A model generated the notes under the pieces. That model was not told the DNA's origin. It worked only from the letters and a program-made list of their open reading frames with translations, and made no database searches. From Mesorhizobium sp. AR07 (GTDB lineage Bacteria; Pseudomonadota; Alphaproteobacteria; Rhizobiales; Rhizobiaceae), in the NCBI RefSeq assembly GCF_024746815.1, contig NZ_CP080525.1, positions 4,520,501 to 4,584,500 of the forward strand: a stretch of DNA of 64,000 nt. The letters are read 5' to 3'. The translations under genes and the position numbers were made by a program. The stretch's first letter is position 1. Every line of letters starts with the position of its first letter. This document shows, piece by piece, positions 50,811-59,078 of this stretch.

Positions 50811-52409
50811 ATGAGAAGACGCGTTGCAATCGGCATCCTCGGAACGACGCTCGATGCCAGCGGGCGCGACGACCGCTGGAAAAAGTGGCGGCCGACGGTG
50901 GCGCTGTGCCAGCAGCCGGGATTGTTTATCGATCGTCTGGAACTCATCCACGACGAGCGATCGCAGCGACTGGCCAGACAGGTCATTGCCGACATAGAAC
51001 AGGTTTCGCCCGCCACCGAGGTGAGGCCTCATCTTATCAGCATGCGGGATCCCTGGGATTTCAGTGAGGTCTACACCGGCCTGCGTGACTTCGCCCGCGG
51101 CTATGCGTTCGATCCCGAGAAGGAAGACTATCTCGTCAATATCACCACGGGCACCCATGTCGCGCAGATATGCTGGTTCCTGCTCACCGAGGCCCACTTT
51201 ATTCCCGCGCGGCTGCTTCAGCTATCGCCGCGCAAGCCCCAGGGCAACGGCGAGGTTTTCGGCAGCCATTCGATCATCGACCTCGACCTGTCCCGCTACG
51301 ATGCGATCGCCACGCGTTTTGCAGCCGAGCGCGACGAGGCGACATCGTTTCTGAAATCGGGCATCGCCACCCGCAATCCGGCCTTCAACCAGATGATCGA
51401 CCAGATCGAAAAGGTGACGATCCGCTCGCGCGCGCCGGTGCTGCTGACCGGCCCGACTGGAGCGGGCAAGTCGCAGCTGGCCAGGCGCATCTACGAACTC
51501 AAGAAGGCGCAGCGGCAGGTCTCGGGCGCCTTCATCGAGGTCAATTGCGCGACGCTGCGCGGCGATCAGGCGATGTCGACACTGTTCGGTCACATCAAGG
51601 GTGCCTTTACCGGCGCCCAGAACGAGCGTGCCGGGCTGATGAAATCGGCCAACAAGGGTGTTCTGTTCCTCGATGAGATCGGCGAGCTCGGCCTCGACGA
51701 ACAGGCCATGTGCCTGCGCGCCATCGAGGAAAAGCGCTTCCTGCCGGTCGGCGCCGACCAGGACGTGGTATCGGATTTCCAGCTTCTCGCCGGCACCAAT
51801 CGCGATCTTTCGATCGGTGTGAAGGAGGGCAAGTTCCGCGAGGATCTTTTCGCGCGGCTGAACCTGTGGACCTTCCAGCTGCCGGCGCTGCGTGACCGCA
51901 AGGAGGACATCGAGCCGAATCTCGAATTCGAGTTGCGTCGGTTCAGTGAGCGCGAGGGACAGAACGCCACCTTCAACAAGGAGGCGCGCGAGCTCTATCT
52001 CAGGTTCGCCGTGGCGCCGGAGGCGATGTGGCGGGCCAATTTCCGCGATCTCTCGGCATCGGTCACTCGCATGGCGACACTGGCGCCGCTCGGCCGCATC
52101 AACGAGGAGACGGTGCGCGACGAAATCGATCGGCTGACGGCCCTGTGGCGTGCTGGTGATGCCGATGACCGCGACGCCATTGTGCAGGAGATACTCGGCC
52201 CTGACCGGCAAAGCCGGATCGACATGTTCGACCGGACTCAGCTTGCCACCGTGCTGGAGGTTTGCCGCGACAGCAATTCGATCAGCGCCGCCGGGCGAAA
52301 ACTGTTCGCCGTCTCGCGGCTGCAAAAGACCAGCGGCAACGACGCCGACCGCCTGCGCAAATATCTCCAGCGGTTCGATTTGAGCTTCGAGGATATCGCT
52401 CGGAGATGA
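50811..52409 (+). CDS. rtcR: sigma54-dependent RNA-repair activator RtcR
   Basis: 532-residue bacterial enhancer-binding protein. Residues 1-~180 form the CARF-like sensing domain (RRRVAIGILGTTLDASGRDD, then YLVNITTGTHVAQICWFLLT). Residues ~185-410 are the AAA+ domain: Walker A LTGPTGAGKSQLARRIYELK, the sigma54-contact loop GAFTGAQNERAGLM and Walker B LFLDEIGELGLDEQAM. The C-terminus is a helix-turn-helix region (SISAAGRKLFAVSRLQKTSG). RtcR is reported to respond to ligands linked to RNA damage. Divergent from rsr. AGGATAAGA precedes ATG 50811. Confidence 0.94.
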   Translation: MRRRVAIGILGTTLDASGRDDRWKKWRPTVALCQQPGLFIDRLELIHDERSQRLARQVIADIEQVSPATEVRPHLISMRDPWDFSEVYTGLRDFARGYAFDPEKEDYLVNITTGTHVAQICWFLLTEAHFIPARLLQLSPRKPQGNGEVFGSHSIIDLDLSRYDAIATRFAAERDEATSFLKSGIATRNPAFNQMIDQIEKVTIRSRAPVLLTGPTGAGKSQLARRIYELKKAQRQVSGAFIEVNCATLRGDQAMSTLFGHIKGAFTGAQNERAGLMKSANKGVLFLDEIGELGLDEQAMCLRAIEEKRFLPVGADQDVVSDFQLLAGTNRDLSIGVKEGKFREDLFARLNLWTFQLPALRDRKEDIEPNLEFELRRFSEREGQNATFNKEARELYLRFAVAPEAMWRANFRDLSASVTRMATLAPLGRINEETVRDEIDRLTALWRAGDADDRDAIVQEILGPDRQSRIDMFDRTQLATVLEVCRDSNSISAAGRKLFAVSRLQKTSGNDADRLRKYLQRFDLSFEDIARR

Positions 52410-52462
52410 TCGAGGTCGTGCACGCCGGATCCTGCACCAGGAGGCATCACGCACTTTCCCGC

Positions 52463-52579
52463 TTGACTGACCCGCCGTACCGAATACGCTAGGACAAAAT
52501 ACCGGCTCTGATCGCCGGACGGCAAGAATGCCTCGTATGCCTCGCCCCTCCGGCGCCGGCTGCGGGGCATTGTCATTTT
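52463..52579 (+). promoter_or_regulatory. promoter and attenuator-like leader of the amide locus
   Basis: TTGACT (52463-52468), 16 bases, TACGCT (52485-52490) is a fair sigma70-type promoter. The leader then forms hairpin CCGGC-TCTGATC-GCCGG (52502-52518) and a larger stem GCCCC...GGGGC (52544-52548/52564-52568) with inner CCG/CGG pairs, followed by the T-rich ATTGTCATTTT, i.e. terminator-like, just before the first gene. AmiR-type ANTAR proteins relieve such terminators, and one is encoded downstream. I did not find a clean double hexaloop ANTAR motif. Confidence 0.5.
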
Positions 52580-52589
52580 GGGGATCTGT

Positions 52590-53684
52590 TTGAAACGGCG
52601 CATCGAGATCGGTATCCTGTATTCCCGCTCGGGGAGCTATCAGCTCATCTCCGATGCGTGCCGGATGGGCGCCATGCGCGCCATCGCCGACATCAACGCC
52701 GACCGCGGCCATGGCATAGAGCTGGTGCCGGTCGAGCGCGACCCGCAAAGCAATGCGGATCGCTACGCGACGCTCTGCGAGGATATCTTCAAGACCAGCA
52801 GCGCGCGCCATGTCGTCGGCTGTGTCACCTCCTGGAGCCGCAAGGAGACGATCCCCGTGCTGGAAAAGGCGGGCGGCATGCTTTGGTACGCCTGCCCCTA
52901 TGAGGGGTTCGAGGCCAACGAGCACGTCGTCTACATGCACGCTTGCCCCAACCAGCATCTGGTGCCGCTGATGGCTCATGTCGTGCCGCGCTTCGGCGCC
53001 AACGGCTTCCTGCTCGGGTCGAACTATATCTGGGGCTGGGAGATGAACCGCGTGGCGCGCGACCTGATCGCGGATGCCGGCGGCAAGGTCCTGGGCGAGC
53101 GTTATCTGCGCATCGGCGAGACCGACGTGTCGCGCCTGATCGCCGAAATCCGGGCGACGCGGCCGAATTTCATCCTCAACAATTTGATCGGCACCTCGTC
53201 CTACGCCTTCCTGGCGGCCTATCGCGACCTGGCGGGTGAGGATGCGGCCTTCAGCTCTGACGCCTGCCCCGTCATCTCCTGCAACCTCACCGAGGGCGAG
53301 CTGCCCGCGATCGGCGAATCCGGCAAAGGGCATTTGTCGGTCGGGCCGTATTTCGCGCCGCGTCCCGCCGCCTTCGCCTCGTCCTTCGAGGCATCCGCCT
53401 ATGCTTCCGTACAAGTGATGGCCGACGTGCTCTCGCGCGATCCCGACGCCGGTCCGGCGGAATTTTCCAAGGCCTTCGCCGAACGGCGCTTCACCACCCG
53501 GCTCGGGCCGATTGCCATCGATGCGCACACCCAGCACGCCACGCTGCCGGTGATCATCGGGCGCATCGCGGACGGCTTCTTCGAGGTCGTCAGCCGCGAG
53601 GACGAGGTGGCGCCGGACCCCTATCTGTCGCGCTACGACCCCGCCAGGACCTTCGGTCGCCCGCGCCTGAGGGTGGTGTCGTGA
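52590..53684 (+). CDS. AmiC-like amide-sensing regulator (type I periplasmic-binding fold)
   Basis: 364-residue cytoplasmic ligand-binding protein like Pseudomonas AmiC, which holds AmiR inactive until an amide binds. IEIGILYSRSGSYQLISDAC, HVVGCVTSWSRKETIPVLEK, WYACPYEGFEANEHVVYMHA and NFILNNLIGTSSYAFLAAYR follow AmiC closely. There is no signal peptide, which supports a regulatory rather than transport role. A TTG start at 52590 is chosen with GGGGA five bases upstream; TTG 52578 is an alternative. The stop overlaps the amiR-like gene (GTGA). Confidence 0.82.
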   Translation: MKRRIEIGILYSRSGSYQLISDACRMGAMRAIADINADRGHGIELVPVERDPQSNADRYATLCEDIFKTSSARHVVGCVTSWSRKETIPVLEKAGGMLWYACPYEGFEANEHVVYMHACPNQHLVPLMAHVVPRFGANGFLLGSNYIWGWEMNRVARDLIADAGGKVLGERYLRIGETDVSRLIAEIRATRPNFILNNLIGTSSYAFLAAYRDLAGEDAAFSSDACPVISCNLTEGELPAIGESGKGHLSVGPYFAPRPAAFASSFEASAYASVQVMADVLSRDPDAGPAEFSKAFAERRFTTRLGPIAIDAHTQHATLPVIIGRIADGFFEVVSREDEVAPDPYLSRYDPARTFGRPRLRVVS

Positions 53685-54283
53685 CCAGACCCCCGCGCAT
53701 CCCCAATCTCGGCGGCGCCAGGGCCTTCGTCCTGCATCGCCCACATCCGACGGTGCAGGCGATCACAAGGCAATTGTCGGCCATCGGCCTGATCACGGTG
53801 GATTGCTGGCCGGAATTGCCGCCCGAGGCGCTCGCCGCCGATTTCGTCTTCTTCGACGCCGATCTCGGCTTTGACGAGCAATTTCCCTGGAAGCCGGGCG
53901 AGGCGCCGATGCCGCTGGTGGCGCTGATCGGCTCCGAGGCGCCCGGCCGCATCGAATGGGCGCTGTCGCACAAGGCCGACGCCCAACTGCTGAAGCCGGT
54001 CGGCAATGCCGGCGTCTACAGCGCGCTGCTGATCGCAAGGCAGAGTTTCGAGGCCCGCAAGCATTTAGCCAGCGAAATTGCCTCGCTTCGCCAGCGCGTC
54101 GCCGAGCGGCAGACCATCGTGCGCGCGGTGGCCGCGCTCTCGAAAGGTACTGACGATGGCCGCGCTTATGCACAGCTGCGCTCGCTGGCGATGAGCTGGC
54201 AGATCAGTGTGGAAGATGCCGCGCGACGGATCGTGGCAATGACGGATGAGGAAGGCGACGATGACCAGTCCCATCGCGCCTGA
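53681..54283 (+). CDS. AmiR-like ANTAR-domain antiterminator
   Basis: 200-residue protein: a pseudo-receiver domain (residues ~10-130, lacking phosphoacceptor motifs but with FVFFDADLGFDEQF), a coiled linker HLASEIASLRQRVAERQTIV and a C-terminal ANTAR domain RAVAALSKGTDDGRAYAQLR, MSWQISVEDAARRIVAM. ANTAR proteins bind nascent RNA and block termination. It is coupled to the AmiC-like gene by GTGA overlap, the same order as Pseudomonas amiC-amiR. The leader at 52502-52579 is a candidate target. Confidence 0.85.
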   Translation: MTRPPRIPNLGGARAFVLHRPHPTVQAITRQLSAIGLITVDCWPELPPEALAADFVFFDADLGFDEQFPWKPGEAPMPLVALIGSEAPGRIEWALSHKADAQLLKPVGNAGVYSALLIARQSFEARKHLASEIASLRQRVAERQTIVRAVAALSKGTDDGRAYAQLRSLAMSWQISVEDAARRIVAMTDEEGDDDQSHRA

Positions 54284-55169
54284 CCTCCCGGCAGCCGGGC
54301 GCATGCCGGCCAAGCCGCGCGCCGGCGTCTGGCGCCGGCTGGTCAAACGCCGCCTGGCAATGCTCGGCTTGGTGATCGTCGCCATCGTCGTCGCCGGCGC
54401 CATCCTGGCGCCATGGCTGACCGGCCATGATCCCAACGAGCAGATGTTCGACGGCCTGACCATCGAAGGCTCGCCCCTGCCGCCGAACGCCCAGTTCTGG
54501 CTCGGCACCGACCTGCTCGGCCGCGACCTGCTGACCCGCATCCTCTATGGCGCCCGCACCTCGCTGATCATCGGCGTCGTCGCCAATGGCGTGGCGCTTT
54601 TCATCGGCACGCTGGTCGGCGTAACAGCAGGCTATTTCCGCGGCTGGATCGGCAGCGCGTTGATGCGCTTCACCGACCTGATGATGGCGTTTCCGGCGCT
54701 GCTGCTTGCAATTTGCCTAGCGGCGGTGTTCCAGCCCAGCCTGTGGATCGTCGCCATGGTCATCGCGCTGGTCAACTGGGTGCAGACCGCCCGCGTCATC
54801 TACACCGAGACCAGCTCGCTCGCCGAGCGCGAGTTCATCGACGCCGAGCGCACCATCGGCGCCAGCGCGCCGCGCATCCTGTTTCGCCACATCCTGCCGC
54901 ATCTCCTGCCGACCATCATCGTCTGGGGCACGCTCGGCATCTCGACCACGGTGCTGCTGGAGGCGACGCTCTCCTTCCTCGGCATCGGCGTGCAGCCGCC
55001 GACCGCCTCCTGGGGCAACATCATCTTCGAGAACCAGACCTACTTCCAGGCCGCGCCCTGGCTGGTGTTCTTCCCCGGCGCCGCGATCCTGGCGCTGGCG
55101 CTGGCCTTCAACCTGATCGGCGATGCGCTGCGCGACATCCTCGATCCGACGCAAAGGGGCCGGGCATGA
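54261..55169 (+). CDS. dipeptide/oligopeptide-type ABC transporter permease (DppC-like)
   Basis: 302-residue permease. An N-terminal segment LAMLGLVIVAIVVAGAILAP is followed by LGTDLLGRDLLTRILYGART (DppC hallmark) and the ATPase-contact loop REFIDAERTIGASAPRILFR, then ATLSFLGIGVQPPTASWGNI. ATG 54261 (GAGGAAGG upstream) overlaps the amiR end by 23 bases. The stop overlaps the next permease gene (ATGA). Confidence 0.9.
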   Translation: MTSPIAPDLPAAGRMPAKPRAGVWRRLVKRRLAMLGLVIVAIVVAGAILAPWLTGHDPNEQMFDGLTIEGSPLPPNAQFWLGTDLLGRDLLTRILYGARTSLIIGVVANGVALFIGTLVGVTAGYFRGWIGSALMRFTDLMMAFPALLLAICLAAVFQPSLWIVAMVIALVNWVQTARVIYTETSSLAEREFIDAERTIGASAPRILFRHILPHLLPTIIVWGTLGISTTVLLEATLSFLGIGVQPPTASWGNIIFENQTYFQAAPWLVFFPGAAILALALAFNLIGDALRDILDPTQRGRA

Positions 55170-56086
55170 TCGCCTATCTCGGCCGCCGCCTGATCCAGTC
55201 GCTGCTCATCCTGCTCGGCGTCTCGCTGATCACCTTCGCGCTGCTCTATCTCTTGCCGGCCGATCCTGTGCGCCAGATCGCTGGCCGCAGCGCCACGCCG
55301 CAGACGGTCGAGAACATCCGCCAGCAACTCGGCCTCGACCAGCCCTTCGTCGTCCAGTATTGGCGTTATCTGACCAAGCTCGTCAGCGGCGATCTCGGCC
55401 GTTCCTACATCCAGCGCTCCGAGGTCACCGAGCTGATCGTCTCGCGGCTGCCGGCAAGCCTGCTGCTGATGGTCGGCGCCATCTTCTGCGAGCTGCTGCT
55501 CGGCCTCAGCATGGGCCTGATCGCCGCCGTCAAGCGCGGCACCGCCACCGACCAGACGCTGATGGTCGCCTCCTTCGTCGGCGTCTCGGCGCCGCAATTC
55601 GTCGTCGGCCTGCTGCTGCTATACGTCTTTGCCGTGCGGCTGAGCTGGTTTCCGATCGGCGGCTACGGCACCTGGCGCCATCTCGTCCTGCCGTCGCTGA
55701 CCATGGGCATCCTCGGCGCCGGCTGGTACGCGCGCATGATGCGCTCGTCGATGATCGACGTGCTGCGCCAGGATTATGTCCGCACCGCCCGCGCCAAGGG
55801 CCTGGCGCGTGGCGCCATCCTTTTCCGCCATGCTTTGCCCAACGCCATCCTGCCGGTCATCGCCATGATCGGCATCGACATCGGCATCTTCATGGGCGGC
55901 ATCGTCGTCGTCGAAAGCGTGTTCGGCTGGCCCGGCATCGGCCAGCTGGCCTGGCAAGCCATCCAGCGCGTCGACATTCCGATCATCATGGGTGTCACGC
56001 TGGTGTCGGCCTTCGCCATCGTGCTCGGCAACCTCGCCGCCGACATCATCGCGCCCTTCATCGACCCCCGTATTAAACTCAGATGA
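55166..56086 (+). CDS. dipeptide/oligopeptide-type ABC transporter permease (DppB-like)
   Basis: 306-residue partner permease. It begins MIAYLGRRLIQSLLILLGVS and has ADPVRQIAGRSATPQTVENI, the periplasmic region typical of DppB. The contact loop is RQDYVRTARAKGLARGAILF, and VVVESVFGWPGIGQLAWQAI lies near the end. It is unusual that the C-type permease gene precedes the B-type. Coupled by ATGA. Confidence 0.9.
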   Translation: MIAYLGRRLIQSLLILLGVSLITFALLYLLPADPVRQIAGRSATPQTVENIRQQLGLDQPFVVQYWRYLTKLVSGDLGRSYIQRSEVTELIVSRLPASLLLMVGAIFCELLLGLSMGLIAAVKRGTATDQTLMVASFVGVSAPQFVVGLLLLYVFAVRLSWFPIGGYGTWRHLVLPSLTMGILGAGWYARMMRSSMIDVLRQDYVRTARAKGLARGAILFRHALPNAILPVIAMIGIDIGIFMGGIVVVESVFGWPGIGQLAWQAIQRVDIPIIMGVTLVSAFAIVLGNLAADIIAPFIDPRIKLR

Positions 56087-56131
56087 AAATCAGGACATGA
56101 CCGAAAACAAACAGAGAAAGGGAACATAACA

Positions 56132-57775
56132 ATGAAAAAGTTTCTGGTATCTACAGTCGCGGCATCGGCGCTTGCGCTGATGCTCGGCATGACAAATGTT
56201 CGCGCCGAGGACACCATCGATCCGAACGCCAAGCAGGGCGGCGCCATCACCATCACCTACAAGGACGACGTCGCCACGCTCGATCCGGCGATCGGCTATG
56301 ACTGGCAGAACTGGTCGATGATCAAGAGCCTGTTCGACGGGCTGATGGATTACGAGCCGGGCACCACCAATCTGAAGCCCGACCTCGCCGAAAGCTACGA
56401 CATCTCGCCCGACGGCAAGACCTTCACCTTCAAGCTGCGTCACGGCGTCAAATTCCACAATGGCCGCGAGATGACGGCCGACGATGTGAAGTACTCGCTC
56501 GACCGCGTCACCAACCCGAAGACGCAGAGCCCCGGCGCCGGCTTCTTCGGCTCGATCAAGGGCTATGACGATGTCGCCGCCGGCAAGGCCGAAAGCCTCT
56601 CCGGCATCACGGTGGTCGATCCCTACACCGTCAAGTTCGAACTGACCCGTCCCGACGCCACCTTCCTGCATGTCATGGCCATCAACTTCTCGCATGTCGT
56701 GCCGAAGGAAGAGGTCGAGAAATATGGCGCCGATTTCGGCAAGCATCCGGTCGGCACCGGCGCTTTCAAGCTCGCCGAATGGACGCTCGGCCAGCGCATC
56801 GTCTTCGAGCGCAACCCGGATTACTGGCACAAGGGCCTGCCGCACCTGGACAAGATCACTTTCGAGATCGGCCAGGAACCGATCGTGGCGCTGCTGCGCC
56901 TGCAGAAAGGCGAGATCGACGTGCCAGGCGACGGCATTCCGCCGGCCAAGTTCCAGGAAGTGATGGCCGATCCCGAGCAGAAGGCGCGCGTCGTCGAAGG
57001 CGGCCAGCTGCACACCGGCTATGTCACCATGAACACCACCATGGCGCCGTTCGACAATGTGAAGGTGCGCCAGGCCGTCAACATGGCGCTCAACAAGGCG
57101 CGCATCGTCCAGATCATCAACAACCGCGCGGTGCCGGCCAACCAGCCGCTGCCGCCGTCGATGCCGGGCTACGACAAGGAATACAAGGGTTATCCCTATG
57201 ACGTCGCCAAGGCCAAGGCGCTGCTCGCCGAGGCCGGTCATCCCGACGGTTTCGACACGCAATTGTTCGCCATGAACACCGATCCTAACCCGCGCATCGC
57301 CCAGGCGATCCAGCAGGACCTGGCGGCCATCGGCATCAAGGCCAGCATCCAGTCGCTCGCCCAGGCCAACGTCATTGCCGCCGGCGGCGACAAGGCCGGC
57401 GCGCCGATGATCTGGTCCGGCGGCATGGCCTGGATCGCCGACTTCCCGGATCCGTCCAACTTCTACGGCCCGATCCTCGGTTGCGCCGGCGCGGTTCCGG
57501 GCGGCTGGAACTGGTCGTGGTATTGCAACAAGGATCTCGATGCCAAGGCGGCCGAGGCCGACTCCGTGGTCGACCCGGCCAAGGCAGTCGAGCGCGACAA
57601 GATGTGGAGCGCCATCTACGACAAGGTGATGGAAGACGCGCCCTGGGCGCCGGTCTTCAACGAGCAGCGTTTCACCATGAAATCGGCCCGCATGGGCGGC
57701 GCCGACAACCTCTATGTCGACCCCGTCCATATCCCGATCAACTATGACAATGTGTACGTAAAAGATGTGCAATAA
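56132..57775 (+). CDS. dipeptide-type ABC transporter substrate-binding protein (family 5)
   Basis: 547-residue periplasmic protein with a signal peptide (MKKFLVSTVAASALALMLGM, cleavage after VRA). Family-5 blocks: DVATLDPAIGYDWQNWSMIK, YDISPDGKTFTFKLRHGVKF, KHPVGTGAFKLAEW and YPYDVAKAKALLAEAGHPDG. AGAAAGGG lies before ATG 56132. Its 3' end overlaps the amidase start by 11 bases. Ligand is probably an amide or short peptide handled by the neighbouring amidase. Confidence 0.9.
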   Translation: MKKFLVSTVAASALALMLGMTNVRAEDTIDPNAKQGGAITITYKDDVATLDPAIGYDWQNWSMIKSLFDGLMDYEPGTTNLKPDLAESYDISPDGKTFTFKLRHGVKFHNGREMTADDVKYSLDRVTNPKTQSPGAGFFGSIKGYDDVAAGKAESLSGITVVDPYTVKFELTRPDATFLHVMAINFSHVVPKEEVEKYGADFGKHPVGTGAFKLAEWTLGQRIVFERNPDYWHKGLPHLDKITFEIGQEPIVALLRLQKGEIDVPGDGIPPAKFQEVMADPEQKARVVEGGQLHTGYVTMNTTMAPFDNVKVRQAVNMALNKARIVQIINNRAVPANQPLPPSMPGYDKEYKGYPYDVAKAKALLAEAGHPDGFDTQLFAMNTDPNPRIAQAIQQDLAAIGIKASIQSLAQANVIAAGGDKAGAPMIWSGGMAWIADFPDPSNFYGPILGCAGAVPGGWNWSWYCNKDLDAKAAEADSVVDPAKAVERDKMWSAIYDKVMEDAPWAPVFNEQRFTMKSARMGGADNLYVDPVHIPINYDNVYVKDVQ

Positions 57776-58709
57776 CTGCGACTACACCATCCACGGGCGC
57801 CATCACCATTTCGGCTGGGACAATTCGTTTGTCCCAGCCGAGCGGGTGGCGCCCGGCTCGACCATCGAGTTCCAGTGCCTCGATTCCTCCGGCGGCCAGT
57901 TGACGGCCGGCAGCACGGTTGCCGACATCGCCAAGTTGGAATTTGCCAGGATCAATCCGGTCACCGGGCCGATCTTCGTCGAGGGCGCCGAGCCGGGTGA
58001 TGCACTGAAGGTGACGATCGAGATGTTCAAACCGTCCGGCTTCGGCTGGACGGCAAACATTCCGGGCTTTGGCCTGCTCGCCGACGACTTCAAGGAGCCG
58101 GCGCTCAACATCTGGAAGTACGACGCCGCCTCGCTCGAGCCGGCGCTGTTCGGCAAGAATGCGCGGGTGCCGCTGAAACCATTCGCCGGGACCATCGGCA
58201 ACGCACCGGCGGAAAAGGGCCATCACTCGGTGGTGCCGCCAAGGCGGGTCGGCGGCAACCTCGACATCCGCGATCTCGCCGCCGGCACCACGCTCTATCT
58301 GCCGGTGGAAGTGGCGGGCGCGCTGTTTTCGGTCGGCGACACCCATGCCGCGCAAGGCGATGGCGAGGTCTGCGGCACGGCGATCGAAAGCCCGATGGAC
58401 GTCGTGCTCAAGCTCGACCTGGTCAAGGACGCCAGGCTGAAGACGCCGCGCTTCACCACCTCTGGTCCGGTGACCCGCCATCTCGACGCCAAGGGCTATG
58501 AGGTGACGACCGGCGTTGGGCCGGACCTGATGGCCGGCGCCAGGGAGGCCGTCGCGCAGATGGTCGACCTGCTTGCCGGCCGCTACAAGATCGATCCGGT
58601 AGAGGCCTACATGCTGGCCTCGGTCTGCGGCGATCTGCGCATCAGCGAGATCGTCGACATGCCGAACTGGGTGGTGTCGTTCTACTTCCCGCGCTGCGTG
58701 TTTGAATGA
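57765..58709 (+). CDS. acetamidase/formamidase
   Basis: 314-residue zinc-dependent amidase of the FmdA/AmdA family, releasing ammonia from formamide, acetamide or similar amides. HHHFGWDNSFVPAERVAPGS (metal-binding His cluster), GPIFVEGAEPGDALKVTIEM, LFSVGDTHAAQGDGEVCGTA and VEAYMLASVCGDLRISEIVD are conserved. ATG 57765 overlaps the binding-protein stop. With the AmiC/AmiR-like pair it forms an inducible amide-use system, although this amidase family is unrelated to Pseudomonas AmiE. Confidence 0.9.
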   Translation: MCNNCDYTIHGRHHHFGWDNSFVPAERVAPGSTIEFQCLDSSGGQLTAGSTVADIAKLEFARINPVTGPIFVEGAEPGDALKVTIEMFKPSGFGWTANIPGFGLLADDFKEPALNIWKYDAASLEPALFGKNARVPLKPFAGTIGNAPAEKGHHSVVPPRRVGGNLDIRDLAAGTTLYLPVEVAGALFSVGDTHAAQGDGEVCGTAIESPMDVVLKLDLVKDARLKTPRFTTSGPVTRHLDAKGYEVTTGVGPDLMAGAREAVAQMVDLLAGRYKIDPVEAYMLASVCGDLRISEIVDMPNWVVSFYFPRCVFE

Positions 58710-58727
58710 ACGCAGCGCTCCGTCACA

Positions 58728-59042
58728 CCTCCCTCTGGTCTGCCGACCATCTCCCCCGCAAGGGCAGGGCCATCGCATATGGATTCTTGCGAAGAAGGAC
58801 CCCCACCCTAACCCTCCCCACAAGGGGGAGGGAATGCTGCCGCGCGCCTTCATCCATCATCCTCGGCGTCGAACTTGGGCAGTTTGCCGAGATCAGCGCC
58901 TACGAGAGTCTCCCTCCCCCTTGTGGGGAGGGGTTAGGGGTGGGGGTATTCGTAAGGCGAAAGCCTCGGCTTCCCATATGCGATTGCTCTCCCCCCTTGA
59001 GTCCCCCTTGAGGGGGAGATGTCCGGCAGGACAGAGGGGGGT
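58728..59042. repeat. nested palindromic repeats, copy 7
   Basis: Outer arms CCTCCCTCTGGTCTGCCGAC (from 58728) and GTCCGGCAGGACAGAGGGGG (to ~59041). Within them GCCATCGCATATGG and CCCATATGCGATTGC pair, and inside that a separate element 58799-58947 is bounded by ACCCCCACCCTAACCCTCCC and GGGAGGGGTTAGGGGTGGGG. Three concentric inverted repeats are present, consistent with one element inserted into another. They fill the 369-base gap 58710-59078; no gene is seen. Confidence 0.75.
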
Positions 59043-59078
59043 GTGCAGAAATAAATCCCTCGCAGGGTCAGGCCTGCG

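Noticed and set aside
52502..52535. Canonical ANTAR double hexaloop RNA motif
   Set aside because: The two small hairpins here have loops that do not show A at position 1 and G at position 4 in both, so only an attenuator-like leader is claimed.
51222..53744. 840-codon open frame on the minus strand
   Set aside because: Antisense to rtcR and the AmiC-like gene, both of which have clear domains; composition is that of a shadow frame.
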